Assembly (NCBI GenBank): GCA_020073645.1
Contig: JAIQET010000001.1
Span: 62,001 to 126,000 of the forward strand
Length of the DNA: 64,000 bases
Direction of reading: 5' to 3'
Source of the DNA: Terriglobia bacterium
GTDB lineage: Bacteria > Acidobacteriota > Terriglobia > Terriglobales > Acidobacteriaceae
Part shown: positions 27,565-36,408 of the stretch, one piece after another
How the letters are laid out: every line of letters starts with the position of its first letter
Numbering within the stretch: the stretch's first letter is position 1
Notes under the pieces: generated by a model
Database searches by the model: none
What the model saw: the letters and a program-made list of their open reading frames with translations, nothing else
Told to the model about the DNA's origin: nothing
Position numbers and translations under genes: made by a program

Positions 27565-27666
27565 GCAATTAGCACTTAGCAATTAGCATTTAGCCCATGA
27601 AGTGCCTTGCCGATCCCCGGTAAGAATCTTCGCTGGCTAATTGCTAAGTGCTAACTGCTAATTGCC
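27565..27666. repeat. AATTAGCACTTAGC-iteron inverted repeat element, overlapping the stop of shc
   Basis: caattagcacttagcaattagcatttagccc ... ggctaattgctaagtgctaactgctaattgcc. Confidence 0.7.
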
Positions 27667-29627
27667 GCGCTTCCCGCCATCACCTTCTTGTACGTGGTCA
27701 GCGCGATCAGCGGGAAGTACTGCCGGTACATGTGATACATCAGGTAAAACACGCGCGGGAAGCCGGTTCCGGTGAAATAAGGCTCATCCCACGAGCCGTC
27801 TTTTTTCTGCGTACGCAACAGGTAGGCAATCCCGCGCGCTACACAGTCGCTGCGCGTGTCATTGGCGGCCAGCAAGCCCATGACCGCCCACGCGGTCTGC
27901 GATGGTGTGCTCGGTCCCACGCCCTTGGTGGTGGGATCGTCGTAGGAATCGCAAGTCTCTCCCCAGCCGCCGTCGGCATTCTGCACCATGCGCAGCCACT
28001 CGGCCGCCTGCTGAATGTAGGGCTCGTGGTGGTCCACGCCCATGGCTTCCAGGCCGCGCAGCACCTGCATGGTGCCGTAGACGTAGTTCACGCCCCAGCG
28101 CCCGAACCAGGAACCGTCGGGTTCCTGCTCGTCGCGGATAAACTTCAGCGCCTTCTTCACCGCGGGATGGTTCTTGTCATAGCCGTAGGCGGCCAGCATC
28201 TCCAGGATGCGCCCGGTGATATCCACCGTTGCCGGATCGAGCATGGCGTTGTGATCGGCAAATGGGATGTACTGGAACACCATGCGGTTGTTGTTCTTGT
28301 CGAACGACGCCCAGCCTCCGTCGCGGCATTGCATGGAGAAGATCCAATCAATGGCCCGCTGCACCGACTCGCGCTGGTAGCGGCCGTTGGGATGCTCCAC
28401 CTGGCCTAGGGCAAGGCACACCATGGCGCTGTCATCCACGTCAGGATAAAACTCGTTGTTGAACTCGAAGTACCAACCCCCGGGTTGTCCCTTTTTGTTT
28501 TTCACTTTCCAGTCGCCGACGGTGCGCACCTGCTTCTGCAAGATCCAGTCGGCGCACTTCACCATGCGGGGATCGTTCGCCGGCACCCCGCTCTCGCCCA
28601 AGGCGTACAAGGCATACGCCGTGTCCCAGACTGGCGACATGCAAGGCTGCATGCGGAAGGTGTCGCCTTCCTCGATGCCCAGCCTTTCGAATTCATCCAG
28701 AGCGCGAATCACCTGGGGATCGTCCACGGAATAGCCGAGGCAGCGCAGCGCGATGATGGCATTCATCATGGAGGGATAAATCGCGCCCAGCCCGTCGCTC
28801 ATCTCGAAGTGCTCCAGCAGCCACTTCTCCGCGCTCTTCAACGCGATCGAGCGCAGCGGCCGGATGTGCACCCGCTCCGCCCAGTGGGCCAGCCGATCCA
28901 GCACCAGGAAGAAGTTGCGCCACGAAACCAGCTTTTTACTCCAGTGCAGGTGCATGCGCGACTTGTCGCGCCCGCCCACGAAGAGTTCTTCGACACCCAT
29001 CTCGTCGGGAATTTTCTTGAACGGCTTCTTGGCGTAGCAAATCGAGAGCGGCACCAGGATGGCACGCGACCACGAAGAAATTTCGTAGATGTTGAACCAG
29101 AACCACTTGGGAAACAGCACGATTTCCGGCGGTATGGCGGGAACTGCGTCGTAATCGTACTGGCCGAAGAAGCAGAGATAGATCTTGGTAAAAGTATTGA
29201 CTTCGGTGACGCCGCCCATCTCCAGAATCTTCTTGCGGGCACGCGCCAGCGCGGGATGATCGGCGGTGTAGCCGGCCAGCTTCAGCCCGAAGTAGGCCTT
29301 GACCGAAGCGCTGATATTCGACGGCCCGGCGGCATAGATGCTCCAGCCGCCGTCCTCGTTCTGGTGTTGCAGAATGTAGTTCGCGGCCTTGCGAAAGCGC
29401 TCAGGATTGCCCGTACCCAGCAAGGTGTGCAGCAGGATATAGTCGGATTCGAGCGTCGTATCCGCTTCCAGTTCGCCGCACCAGTAGCCCTGCTCGTGCT
29501 GTTGCGAGAACAAGTGTTTGCGGGCGCCATCGACCGCCGCCGCAACCCGGCTGGCAAGATCGTCGATTCTTCCGAAACGCAGTTGCGGTGGGGCAGATCT
29601 GGATGGCGACGGGGAGGTATCGTCCAT
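27651..29627 (-). CDS. shc: Squalene-hopene cyclase
   Basis: QW repeats and DxDDTA-like motif region (YPDVDDSAMVCLALGQ); QEPDGSWFGRWGVNYVYGTMQVLRGLEAMGV; MQCRDGGWASFDKNN. Confidence 0.95.
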   Translation of the reverse strand: MDDTSPSPSRSAPPQLRFGRIDDLASRVAAAVDGARKHLFSQQHEQGYWCGELEADTTLESDYILLHTLLGTGNPERFRKAANYILQHQNEDGGWSIYAAGPSNISASVKAYFGLKLAGYTADHPALARARKKILEMGGVTEVNTFTKIYLCFFGQYDYDAVPAIPPEIVLFPKWFWFNIYEISSWSRAILVPLSICYAKKPFKKIPDEMGVEELFVGGRDKSRMHLHWSKKLVSWRNFFLVLDRLAHWAERVHIRPLRSIALKSAEKWLLEHFEMSDGLGAIYPSMMNAIIALRCLGYSVDDPQVIRALDEFERLGIEEGDTFRMQPCMSPVWDTAYALYALGESGVPANDPRMVKCADWILQKQVRTVGDWKVKNKKGQPGGWYFEFNNEFYPDVDDSAMVCLALGQVEHPNGRYQRESVQRAIDWIFSMQCRDGGWASFDKNNNRMVFQYIPFADHNAMLDPATVDITGRILEMLAAYGYDKNHPAVKKALKFIRDEQEPDGSWFGRWGVNYVYGTMQVLRGLEAMGVDHHEPYIQQAAEWLRMVQNADGGWGETCDSYDDPTTKGVGPSTPSQTAWAVMGLLAANDTRSDCVARGIAYLLRTQKKDGSWDEPYFTGTGFPRVFYLMYHMYRQYFPLIALTTYKKVMAGSAAISS

Positions 29628-29636
29628 AATAAGCTT

Positions 29637-30692
29637 TTACTCCGCGGTCACTCCCGTGGGGGCACTGGCGATGGCCTCCACGATCTCTGGGGGTAGACCG
29701 AAGCGCACGTTCTCGGGCATGACCTCGACTTCCTTCACGTTGTCAAAGCCCTTGGTGCCCAGGAACGTCACAACTTCTTCTACTAAACATTCCGGAGCCG
29801 AGGCCCCTGCCGTCAAAGCGATGGTCTTGACCCCATCCAGCCACTCCGGCTTGATATTGCGAAAACTGTCTATTAGATGCGAACTCGTGCCCAGGTTGCG
29901 CGCCACTTCCACCAGGCGGTTGGAATTGGAGCTGTTATCGGAGCCCACCACCAGCAACAGGTCGGCGTCGGAAGCCACCTGCTTCACGGCGACCTGGCGA
30001 TTCTCTGTGGCATAGCAGATGTCCTGCGCCGCCGGCCCCTTGATGTTGGGGAACCTTTCGCGCAAGGCCGCGATGATGTCCTTGGTCTCATCCAGGCTGA
30101 GAGTGGTCTGGGTCAGGTAGGCAATGCGGTCGGGATCGGGCACGGTCAAGGATTTCACCTGCTCGGGTGAGCCCACCACCTGGGTCACAATCGGAGCCTC
30201 ACCCAGCGTGCCGATCACCTCATCGTGGTCGCGGTGGCCGATCAGAATGAGGGAGTACCCTTCCTTGGCGAACTTGACCGCCTCCACGTGCACCTTGGTG
30301 ACCAGCGGGCAGGTGGCGTCAATCACCCGCAGCTTGCGCTGCTCACTGGCCTCGCGAACCTCTGGAGAGACGCCGTGGGCGCTGTAAATCACCCGCTCGC
30401 CTGCCGGGACCTCGTCCACGCTGTCCACAAAAATGGCGCCCTTGCCCTGCAGTTCCTCGACCACAAACCGGTTGTGCACGATTTCTTTGCGGACGTAGAT
30501 CGGCGGGCCGAAGGCCTCCAGCGCGATGCGGACAATGTCAATGGCGCGTACTACCCCCGCGCAGAAGCCCCGCGGCTTCAACAGCAATAATGTCTTCCCA
30601 TCCTCAAACACAGTGATGTCCTTGCTCCTTAGGCTACACTTTTCCCACGGAAGGTTAGTTATTAAATTACCGGAAAGTATCCTTTTGGTCAA
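29637..30692 (-). CDS. ispH: 4-hydroxy-3-methylbut-2-enyl diphosphate reductase (LytB)
   Basis: LLKPRGFCAGVVRAIDIVRIALEAFGPPIYVRKEIVHNRFVVEELQGKGAIFVDSVDEVPAGERVIYSAHGVSPEVRE; ATENRQVAVKQ. Confidence 0.95.
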   Translation of the reverse strand: MTKRILSGNLITNLPWEKCSLRSKDITVFEDGKTLLLLKPRGFCAGVVRAIDIVRIALEAFGPPIYVRKEIVHNRFVVEELQGKGAIFVDSVDEVPAGERVIYSAHGVSPEVREASEQRKLRVIDATCPLVTKVHVEAVKFAKEGYSLILIGHRDHDEVIGTLGEAPIVTQVVGSPEQVKSLTVPDPDRIAYLTQTTLSLDETKDIIAALRERFPNIKGPAAQDICYATENRQVAVKQVASDADLLLVVGSDNSSNSNRLVEVARNLGTSSHLIDSFRNIKPEWLDGVKTIALTAGASAPECLVEEVVTFLGTKGFDNVKEVEVMPENVRFGLPPEIVEAIASAPTGVTAE

Positions 30693-30761
30693 TGTAAGCC
30701 GCTGAAAGAGAGAGGATTAGCAGCGGTTGGGGATAATTACGGGGTGAATGGCGTACCAGCG

Positions 30762-30808
30762 GTAGCGCCGGCATCCCGCCGGCCAGTCGGACGCCGGCGC
30801 AGTCGAAG
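30762..30808. repeat. GC-rich palindromic repeat copy (degenerate)
   Basis: gtagcgccggcatcccgccggccagtcggacgccggcgcagtcgaag. Confidence 0.6.
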
Positions 30809-30815
30809 ATGCCGG

Positions 30816-31100
30816 TCAGAACTGTTCCGGCCACTTACGGGCGGCATGCAGGACCGCGAGGATTTCAACCCGTCCCCGCAGTTGCCGATAAGCCACGATA
30901 AACGGCGTGCCCAGAACCACCAGTTCCCTGGTTCCTTCCACGCGACCCGGACGTCCCAGGAGCGGATGCTTTTCCAGGAACTCGACCGCCGAGAAGGTCC
31001 GCTCCAGAATTGTGTCCGCTGCCTTGGGGTTGTCTTCGGCGATGTATTCGTAGCCAGACCGCAAGTGGCTGACCGCAAGTGCGGTCCAGCTTATCCTCAC
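30816..31100 (-). CDS. RelE/ParE-type toxin
   Basis: MRISWTALAVSHLRSGYEYIAEDNPKAADTILERTFSAVEFLEKHPLLGRPGRVEGTRELVVLGTPFIVAYRQLRGRVEILAVLHAARKWP. Confidence 0.9.
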   Translation of the reverse strand: MRISWTALAVSHLRSGYEYIAEDNPKAADTILERTFSAVEFLEKHPLLGRPGRVEGTRELVVLGTPFIVAYRQLRGRVEILAVLHAARKWPEQF

Positions 31101-31336
31101 CGGCTCCGCCAGCGCGCAGCGAGTCTCTTGACCTTGGAGTGGTCGGTCAACTTCCGCGAGTTAGCTTGTCGCAGGCCTTCTTGAATCTGACCAACCTGCC
31201 ACTGCTGGACTTCGAGGTAGTTCGTTACTGCCTCATTCAGCAGGTAACTGCGGTCGCGGTCTTGCACCTGGGCCAGAGTATCCAGTGCGCTCACCTTCTT
31301 CGCGTCCAGGCGAAAAGTGATTGTTTGCTTGTCCAT
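31097..31336 (-). CDS. Ribbon-helix-helix antitoxin
   Basis: MDKQTITFRLDAKKVSALDTLAQVQDRDRSYLLNEAVTNYLEVQQWQVGQIQEGLRQA; 4-nt overlap with the toxin gene. Confidence 0.88.
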   Translation of the reverse strand: MDKQTITFRLDAKKVSALDTLAQVQDRDRSYLLNEAVTNYLEVQQWQVGQIQEGLRQANSRKLTDHSKVKRLAARWRSR

Positions 31337-31363
31337 ACGCTCTGTATAATACTTTATATTCTT

Positions 31364-31384
31364 GTGTATTACAATGTAATACAC
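31364..31384. promoter_or_regulatory. Perfect palindromic operator in divergent promoter region
   Basis: GTGTATTACA-A-TGTAATACAC between the divergent RHH and XRE genes; TATAAT-like elements nearby. Confidence 0.7.
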
Positions 31385-31425
31385 GGCAACAGACCGGTAC
31401 TCAGGACTGTCACCAGGAGTTGTCT

Positions 31426-31731
31426 ATGCGGACCCACAATCCACCACATCCCGGCTTGGTCCCTCGCGAGTATCTCGGAGACATGGCCGTTTCCCGAGCA
31501 GCAGCACATCTCAGGGTAACCCGAGTAACGCTCTCGCGGGTGCTGAACGGAAAGTCAGGGATCTCCGCCAGCATGGCCCTCCGGCTGGCGGCTGCCCTAG
31601 GCACTTCCCCAGAACTCTGGATGAGCATGCAGGCGCAGTATGACCTCTGGCGGGCACGGCGGAGCCGGCAGCCGGCAGTCAGACGCTTGCCCCACGTAGC
31701 GGGCTCACGGACCGCGGAGTTGCATGCCTAG
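31426..31731 (+). CDS. HigA-family XRE protein (no adjacent HigB)
   Basis: NPPHPGLVPREYLGDMAVSRAAAHLRVTRVTLSRVLNGKSGISASMALRLAAALGTSPELWMSMQAQYDLWRARR. Confidence 0.87.
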   Translation: MRTHNPPHPGLVPREYLGDMAVSRAAAHLRVTRVTLSRVLNGKSGISASMALRLAAALGTSPELWMSMQAQYDLWRARRSRQPAVRRLPHVAGSRTAELHA

Positions 31732-31753
31732 TGGATAGGGAGATTGTACGGCG

Positions 31754-32581
31754 ATGGATGTCGTCCTTGACCTCGATTTGGATTTCTTTGTTTGGCCAAA
31801 AATCCACTACCCACACTGGAAAGGCCGGGCACCGCTACGGGAATGTCCCCATGTAGCCTCTGCAGAATCTGTCCGCACGTTTCTCGAACAGCGCTGTCAT
31901 CTAAGCAAGGACAGTTACGTTTTGGGGCAGGAGTTCAGAGATCACCATCACGCTTTCTATGAATGGCGACGCTGGCTGTTGGACGGTAGATTGACCGCAC
32001 CGTTTGTGGTCGTCCACGTTGACGCCCACGCAGACCTCGGAGTCGGTTCTTCTGCATGGAAATACCTCGAAACGGAGCTGCTCGGTCTGCCCCTCGCAGA
32101 GCGGGCCAAGCCCCGACGCGGCAAGAACGGCCTAAACCTCGCCAATTACTTGCTATTTGCGATCGCAAATCGGTGGGTACACGAACTCACGTATGTGTAT
32201 CCGACGAATCCGTCACCGCCCAGTCCAGTTCGGCAGAGGAATCCCGCCGTACCATCGATCGAGGACATTGCCAAAGAACTAGGCGGCATAGATGGATACG
32301 ATGACGATCAACCGCCCACAAATGACGTTCCGGCTTGTTGCTTCGAGAATGAGGATTGGAAGACCGAAAAGATTCAGCTAAAGCACTATCGTCCACAAGA
32401 TTGGCCTAATCGCTCCAAGTCCATTGGCCTTGAACCCTCCGTGCCATTCCATTGGGCGGCGGGTCGTGAGTTTCAATTCAAAGGATTCACGCACATGGTC
32501 GTCTCACAATCTCCCCGATATACTCCAGAATCTGCAGACGCACTCCTCCCGGTGATTCGAGAGTATTTTCGTCCAGAGTGA
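31754..32581 (+). CDS. UPF0489-like protein (arginase/deacetylase-like metal-binding pattern)
   Basis: MDVVLDLDLDFFVWP...FVVVHVDAHADLGVGSSAW...NLANYLLFAIANRWVHELTYVYPTN...FTHMVVSQSPRYTPESAD. Confidence 0.65.
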   Translation: MDVVLDLDLDFFVWPKIHYPHWKGRAPLRECPHVASAESVRTFLEQRCHLSKDSYVLGQEFRDHHHAFYEWRRWLLDGRLTAPFVVVHVDAHADLGVGSSAWKYLETELLGLPLAERAKPRRGKNGLNLANYLLFAIANRWVHELTYVYPTNPSPPSPVRQRNPAVPSIEDIAKELGGIDGYDDDQPPTNDVPACCFENEDWKTEKIQLKHYRPQDWPNRSKSIGLEPSVPFHWAAGREFQFKGFTHMVVSQSPRYTPESADALLPVIREYFRPE

Positions 32582-32586
32582 CATTC

Positions 32587-34287
32587 TCAGGCGTTCGTTT
32601 TCAGCATCTGCTCGGCGTGCCTGCGCGACGTCTCCGTCAGCTTCGCCCCGCTCAGCATGCGGGCCACTTCCTCGGTGCGCTCCTCGCCCGTGATCGGGCG
32701 GACTGTAACGCGCGTTCGCCCCGACGCTTCTTTCTTCTCGATCAGATAATGCTGGTCGGCGAAGGTTGCAATCTGAGGCAAATGGGTCACGCAGAGCACT
32801 TGATTGGCCTTGGAGAGGCTCTTGAGTTTCTTTCCCACGGCTTCCGCCGCCCGGCCCCCGATCCCGGTATCAATTTCGTCGAACACGAGGGTACGTTGGG
32901 CGCCGGAACTCCGCTTCCGGGTGTGATGGACCGACCCGGCCTCCACACTGGCCTTAAGCGCCAGCATCACCCGCGAGAGTTCCCCTCCCGAGGCAATCTG
33001 CTCTAACCGCCGCAACGGCTCGCCGGGGTTGGTGGAGATCAGGTACACCACCTGGTCGAAGCCCGTGGCCGTCCAGTTCCCTGCTTCGTCTGTGCCGCTG
33101 ACTTCGATATGGAAGTGCGACTTCATGGCGAGGTCGTTGATCTCTGCCTCGACCAATTTCTCCAGCTTCCGGGCCGCCTCGTCCCGCTTCTTGGAAATGG
33201 CACGGGCAGCTCGCAGGTATTGCTCTGCCGCCTGGGTCAGTTCGGCTCGGAGTTGGCGGAGCACTTCGTCTTTGTTCTCCATTTCCGAAAGCTTGCGGCT
33301 GACCTCTTCGCCGAAGTGGATCACGTCTTCGATCGTGGGACCGTACTTGCGTTTGAGCCGGTCTATGGCCGCCAGGCGATCTTCCACCTCCGCCAAGTGC
33401 TCCGGGGAGGCATGGATGCCGCCGGCGTAATCGCGCACCGTTGCGCCCACGTCTTCGACGCTGATGCGGGCCGATTCCAGCGCCGCCGCGGCCTCCTGAA
33501 ATTTCGGCTCGTAGCGGGCGAGTTCTTCGATCTGCTTTTGCGCCGCCCGCAACGAGGCAGAGGTGGAAGCACTGCCTTCATACAGTAGGTCGAAGGCACT
33601 CATCGCCGCGCCGTAGATCTTCTCGGCGTTGGCGAGGACACGCTTTTCGGTCTCCAGGCGTTCGTCTTCGCCCGGCTGTAGCTTAGCGTCTTCGATTTCG
33701 CGCTTCTGGAAGGTCCAGAGATCGAGCAAGCGCAGGCGGTCCTGCTCGTCGTGCTCCAACTCCTGGATGCGTGTCGCAATGCCCTTCCACTTCGAAAAGG
33801 CTTCGGCTATGGCATCCAGTTGGCTTCCGGCGAAAGCATCCAGCAAACCCAGGCGCGCGGCCGCGTCGAACGACAGCAGCGATTCGTTCTGCGCGTGGAT
33901 GGTCGCCAGGTACGGCGCCAGTTGCCGCAATACCGCCACGGTGGCGGGCTGGTTGTTTACGAAGACCCGGCCCTTTCCGCCCGTCGCGATCTCACGGCGC
34001 AGAATGATGGATTCGTCTTCGCCGTCCAAGCCGTTGGTTTCGAGGATTTGTTCGACGAACTTCTCGGCGTCGCCTTCGACCTCGAACACCGCAGAAATCA
34101 AAGCCCGGTCTGCGCCGGCGCGAATCAGGTCGGTGGAAGCTTTTTCGCCGAGCAGAAGGGCAAGGGCATCAATCAGGATGGACTTGCCCGCGCCGGTTTC
34201 GCCGGTCAGCAGGTTCAACCCCGGCGCGAACTCCACCGCCAGGTTATCGATGACCGCGTAGTTCTCGAGCCGCAGTTCGACCAGCAC
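32587..34287 (-). CDS. recN: DNA repair protein RecN
   Basis: MLVELRLENYAVIDNLAVEFAPGLNLLTGETGAGKSILIDALALLLGEKAS...RTLVFDEIDTGIGGRAAEAVGKKLKSLSKANQVLCVTHLPQIA. Confidence 0.96.
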   Translation of the reverse strand: MLVELRLENYAVIDNLAVEFAPGLNLLTGETGAGKSILIDALALLLGEKASTDLIRAGADRALISAVFEVEGDAEKFVEQILETNGLDGEDESIILRREIATGGKGRVFVNNQPATVAVLRQLAPYLATIHAQNESLLSFDAAARLGLLDAFAGSQLDAIAEAFSKWKGIATRIQELEHDEQDRLRLLDLWTFQKREIEDAKLQPGEDERLETEKRVLANAEKIYGAAMSAFDLLYEGSASTSASLRAAQKQIEELARYEPKFQEAAAALESARISVEDVGATVRDYAGGIHASPEHLAEVEDRLAAIDRLKRKYGPTIEDVIHFGEEVSRKLSEMENKDEVLRQLRAELTQAAEQYLRAARAISKKRDEAARKLEKLVEAEINDLAMKSHFHIEVSGTDEAGNWTATGFDQVVYLISTNPGEPLRRLEQIASGGELSRVMLALKASVEAGSVHHTRKRSSGAQRTLVFDEIDTGIGGRAAEAVGKKLKSLSKANQVLCVTHLPQIATFADQHYLIEKKEASGRTRVTVRPITGEERTEEVARMLSGAKLTETSRRHAEQMLKTNA

Positions 34288-34457
34288 CGGGAGTCCTGAG
34301 ATGCAGAATTTCCCGCGAGCATAGCATGAAAAACCCGGCCGCGAGCGACGGCTCAGATCAACAAACCTCTATCTGCAGGTTAATCCCTGGGATTCGGGCC
34401 GCCCAACAGGCCTGCCTGCTTGGTCTATAATCAAGAAACGGCATTCTCCTAATCACA

Positions 34458-35168
34458 ATGCATGTGCCCCATTTGCTGAGCGTGTTCGTCGGCGGCGAAA
34501 TCGTTGACTTGGTGCAGGAAACCGGCGCCGTCGCCAAAGCGGTGCTGCTTTTTCTGTTGGCCTTCAGCGTAGTTTCCTGGGCCATCATCCTTTCCAAGTG
34601 GCGGCTGTTGCGCCGGGCGCGGGTGCAGAGCGGACGTTTCGTGCGTGCCTTCCGCAAAGCGCAGCGCCTGCAGGATGTCGCTACCGTGGCCGAACAGTTC
34701 CGTCCCAGCCCCCTGGTGGGAGTGTTTGAAAGCGGCTTCGAGGAATACCGGCGCCAAGGAGGCGTGGTCCGGAGTCTGCTCGCCGTCCAGCGCGCCATGC
34801 AGATTGCCGCGTCGGAGGAGATGACCCGCTTTGAGCGCAATCTCCCATGGCTCGCCATCACCGGCGCAGTCACGCCGTTTGTCGGGCTTTTCGGCACCGT
34901 CTGGGGCATCATCGACGCCTTCCACGGGCTGGGCACTGCCGGCGCCGCCACCCTGCGCGCGGTTGCGCCCGGCATCTCGGAGGCCTTGATTACTACTGCT
35001 GCCGGACTCGCGGCCGCCATTCCCGCGGTAATCGCCTACAACCTGATCGGCGGCTCCATCCGTGATTTCGCCGCGCGCGGCGATGACTTCGCGCTGGAGA
35101 TGCTGAACGCGGTGGAACGCCAGCAGCCACAAGCCCGCGCGGCGGAAGCTCCGGAGGCGCGGCGCTGA
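34458..35168 (+). CDS. tolQ: TolQ/ExbB proton channel
   Basis: NLPWLAITGAVTPFVGLFGTVWGIIDAFHGLGTAGAATLRAVAPGISEALITTAAGLAAAIPAVIAYNL. Confidence 0.93.
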   Translation: MHVPHLLSVFVGGEIVDLVQETGAVAKAVLLFLLAFSVVSWAIILSKWRLLRRARVQSGRFVRAFRKAQRLQDVATVAEQFRPSPLVGVFESGFEEYRRQGGVVRSLLAVQRAMQIAASEEMTRFERNLPWLAITGAVTPFVGLFGTVWGIIDAFHGLGTAGAATLRAVAPGISEALITTAAGLAAAIPAVIAYNLIGGSIRDFAARGDDFALEMLNAVERQQPQARAAEAPEARR

Positions 35169-35596
35169 TGGCCTTCACTACTGCCAACGGACGCACCCAG
35201 ACTTCGCTTTCCGACATCAACATCACCCCCTTAGTGGACGTGGTGCTGGTGCTGCTAATCATCTTCATGGTCACCGCTCCGGTGCTGCAGTCCGGCATTG
35301 AGGTCAACGTGCCCAGGACGCGCACCGTGAAAGAAATTACCGAGGAGCGACTGGTTATCAGCATCGACAAGAAACAGCGCGTCTTCCTCGGCAACGATCC
35401 CATCAACATCAACGAAATTGCCGACAAACTGCATCAAAAGATAAGGGACCCGCAGCACCAGTCCATCTTCGTGCGCGCCGATGAAGACGTCCCCTTTGGC
35501 GCCTTCGCGACCGTGATGGACGCGGTGAAGCGATCGGGCATCAGCAACGTGAGCATCGTGACCCAACCGCTCGAAACGCATGGCAGCCAACGCTGA
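35168..35596 (+). CDS. tolR: TolR/ExbD
   Basis: LSDINITPLVDVVLVLLIIFMVTAPVLQSGIEVNVPRT. Confidence 0.95.
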   Translation: MAFTTANGRTQTSLSDINITPLVDVVLVLLIIFMVTAPVLQSGIEVNVPRTRTVKEITEERLVISIDKKQRVFLGNDPININEIADKLHQKIRDPQHQSIFVRADEDVPFGAFATVMDAVKRSGISNVSIVTQPLETHGSQR

Positions 35597-36368
35597 GATT
35601 TTTCTCGAGCACGGTGAGTGGGGCAAGCCTCTGGCTTGGTCGGTGGGGCTGCATGTCGCGCTGACCGGGTTGATTGTCCTGTACGCCGTGGTGGCTCCGG
35701 GCCGTGGTACCGGAATCTGGGGAGCGGGCGGCGGCGGGGATGCCATCGGCGTCAGCCTGGTCAGCACGGTTCCTCTGCCCGCCAGCCCGGTGCAGACGCA
35801 GAACGTGCTGGCCAACGAGTCCAAGGGCCTTTCTCAATCGTTACCCAAGGTGGAAGAAAAAGAGCCGGAAGCGATTCCCCTCGCGGATAAGACCTCGAAG
35901 AAGAAACCGAAGAAGGAGACCAGCGCCAGCAAGCAGAAGCCGCAGCCGGAGCCGGTCGAGGAAGCCAGCAATGTGGTCCCCTTCGGGCAGGGTGGCCCGG
36001 TCAGCGGGCCCTATGGCATGTTTAACGCGGGGGGAGCCAAAGGCGGGTTCGGGTTCACTGGCGGAGGCGGCGACTTCGGCAGTCGTTACGCGTGGTACGT
36101 GCGCGTGGTGCAGCAGAAAGTCTCTGAAAACTGGCTGAAATATGAAGTGGACCCGCGCATCACCGACGCCCGGCGCGTTTACGTCACCTTTGATGTGGTG
36201 CGCGATGGGCATCCGACGAATGTCCAAATCGAACAGTCCAGCGGTGTGCCCTCGCTGGATCAGTCGGCCGTCCGGGCCATCCAGCGTATTGACACGTTTG
36301 GTCCGCTGCCGGGAGATTATTCTGGCAACAAGGTTTCGGTCGAGTTCTGGTTCGATTACAAGAGATAG
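35580..36368 (+). CDS. TolA/TonB-type protein
   Basis: N-terminal TM, Lys/Pro-rich linker, C-terminal TonB domain (YVRVVQQKVSENWLKYEVDPRITDARRVYVTFDVVRDGHPTNVQIEQSSGVPSLDQSAVRAIQRIDTFGPLP). Confidence 0.88.
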   Translation: MAANAEIFLEHGEWGKPLAWSVGLHVALTGLIVLYAVVAPGRGTGIWGAGGGGDAIGVSLVSTVPLPASPVQTQNVLANESKGLSQSLPKVEEKEPEAIPLADKTSKKKPKKETSASKQKPQPEPVEEASNVVPFGQGGPVSGPYGMFNAGGAKGGFGFTGGGGDFGSRYAWYVRVVQQKVSENWLKYEVDPRITDARRVYVTFDVVRDGHPTNVQIEQSSGVPSLDQSAVRAIQRIDTFGPLPGDYSGNKVSVEFWFDYKR

Positions 36369-36408
36369 CTACGCGCTTTCAGGGGTTTCACAAGGAAATG
36401 GCACTATT

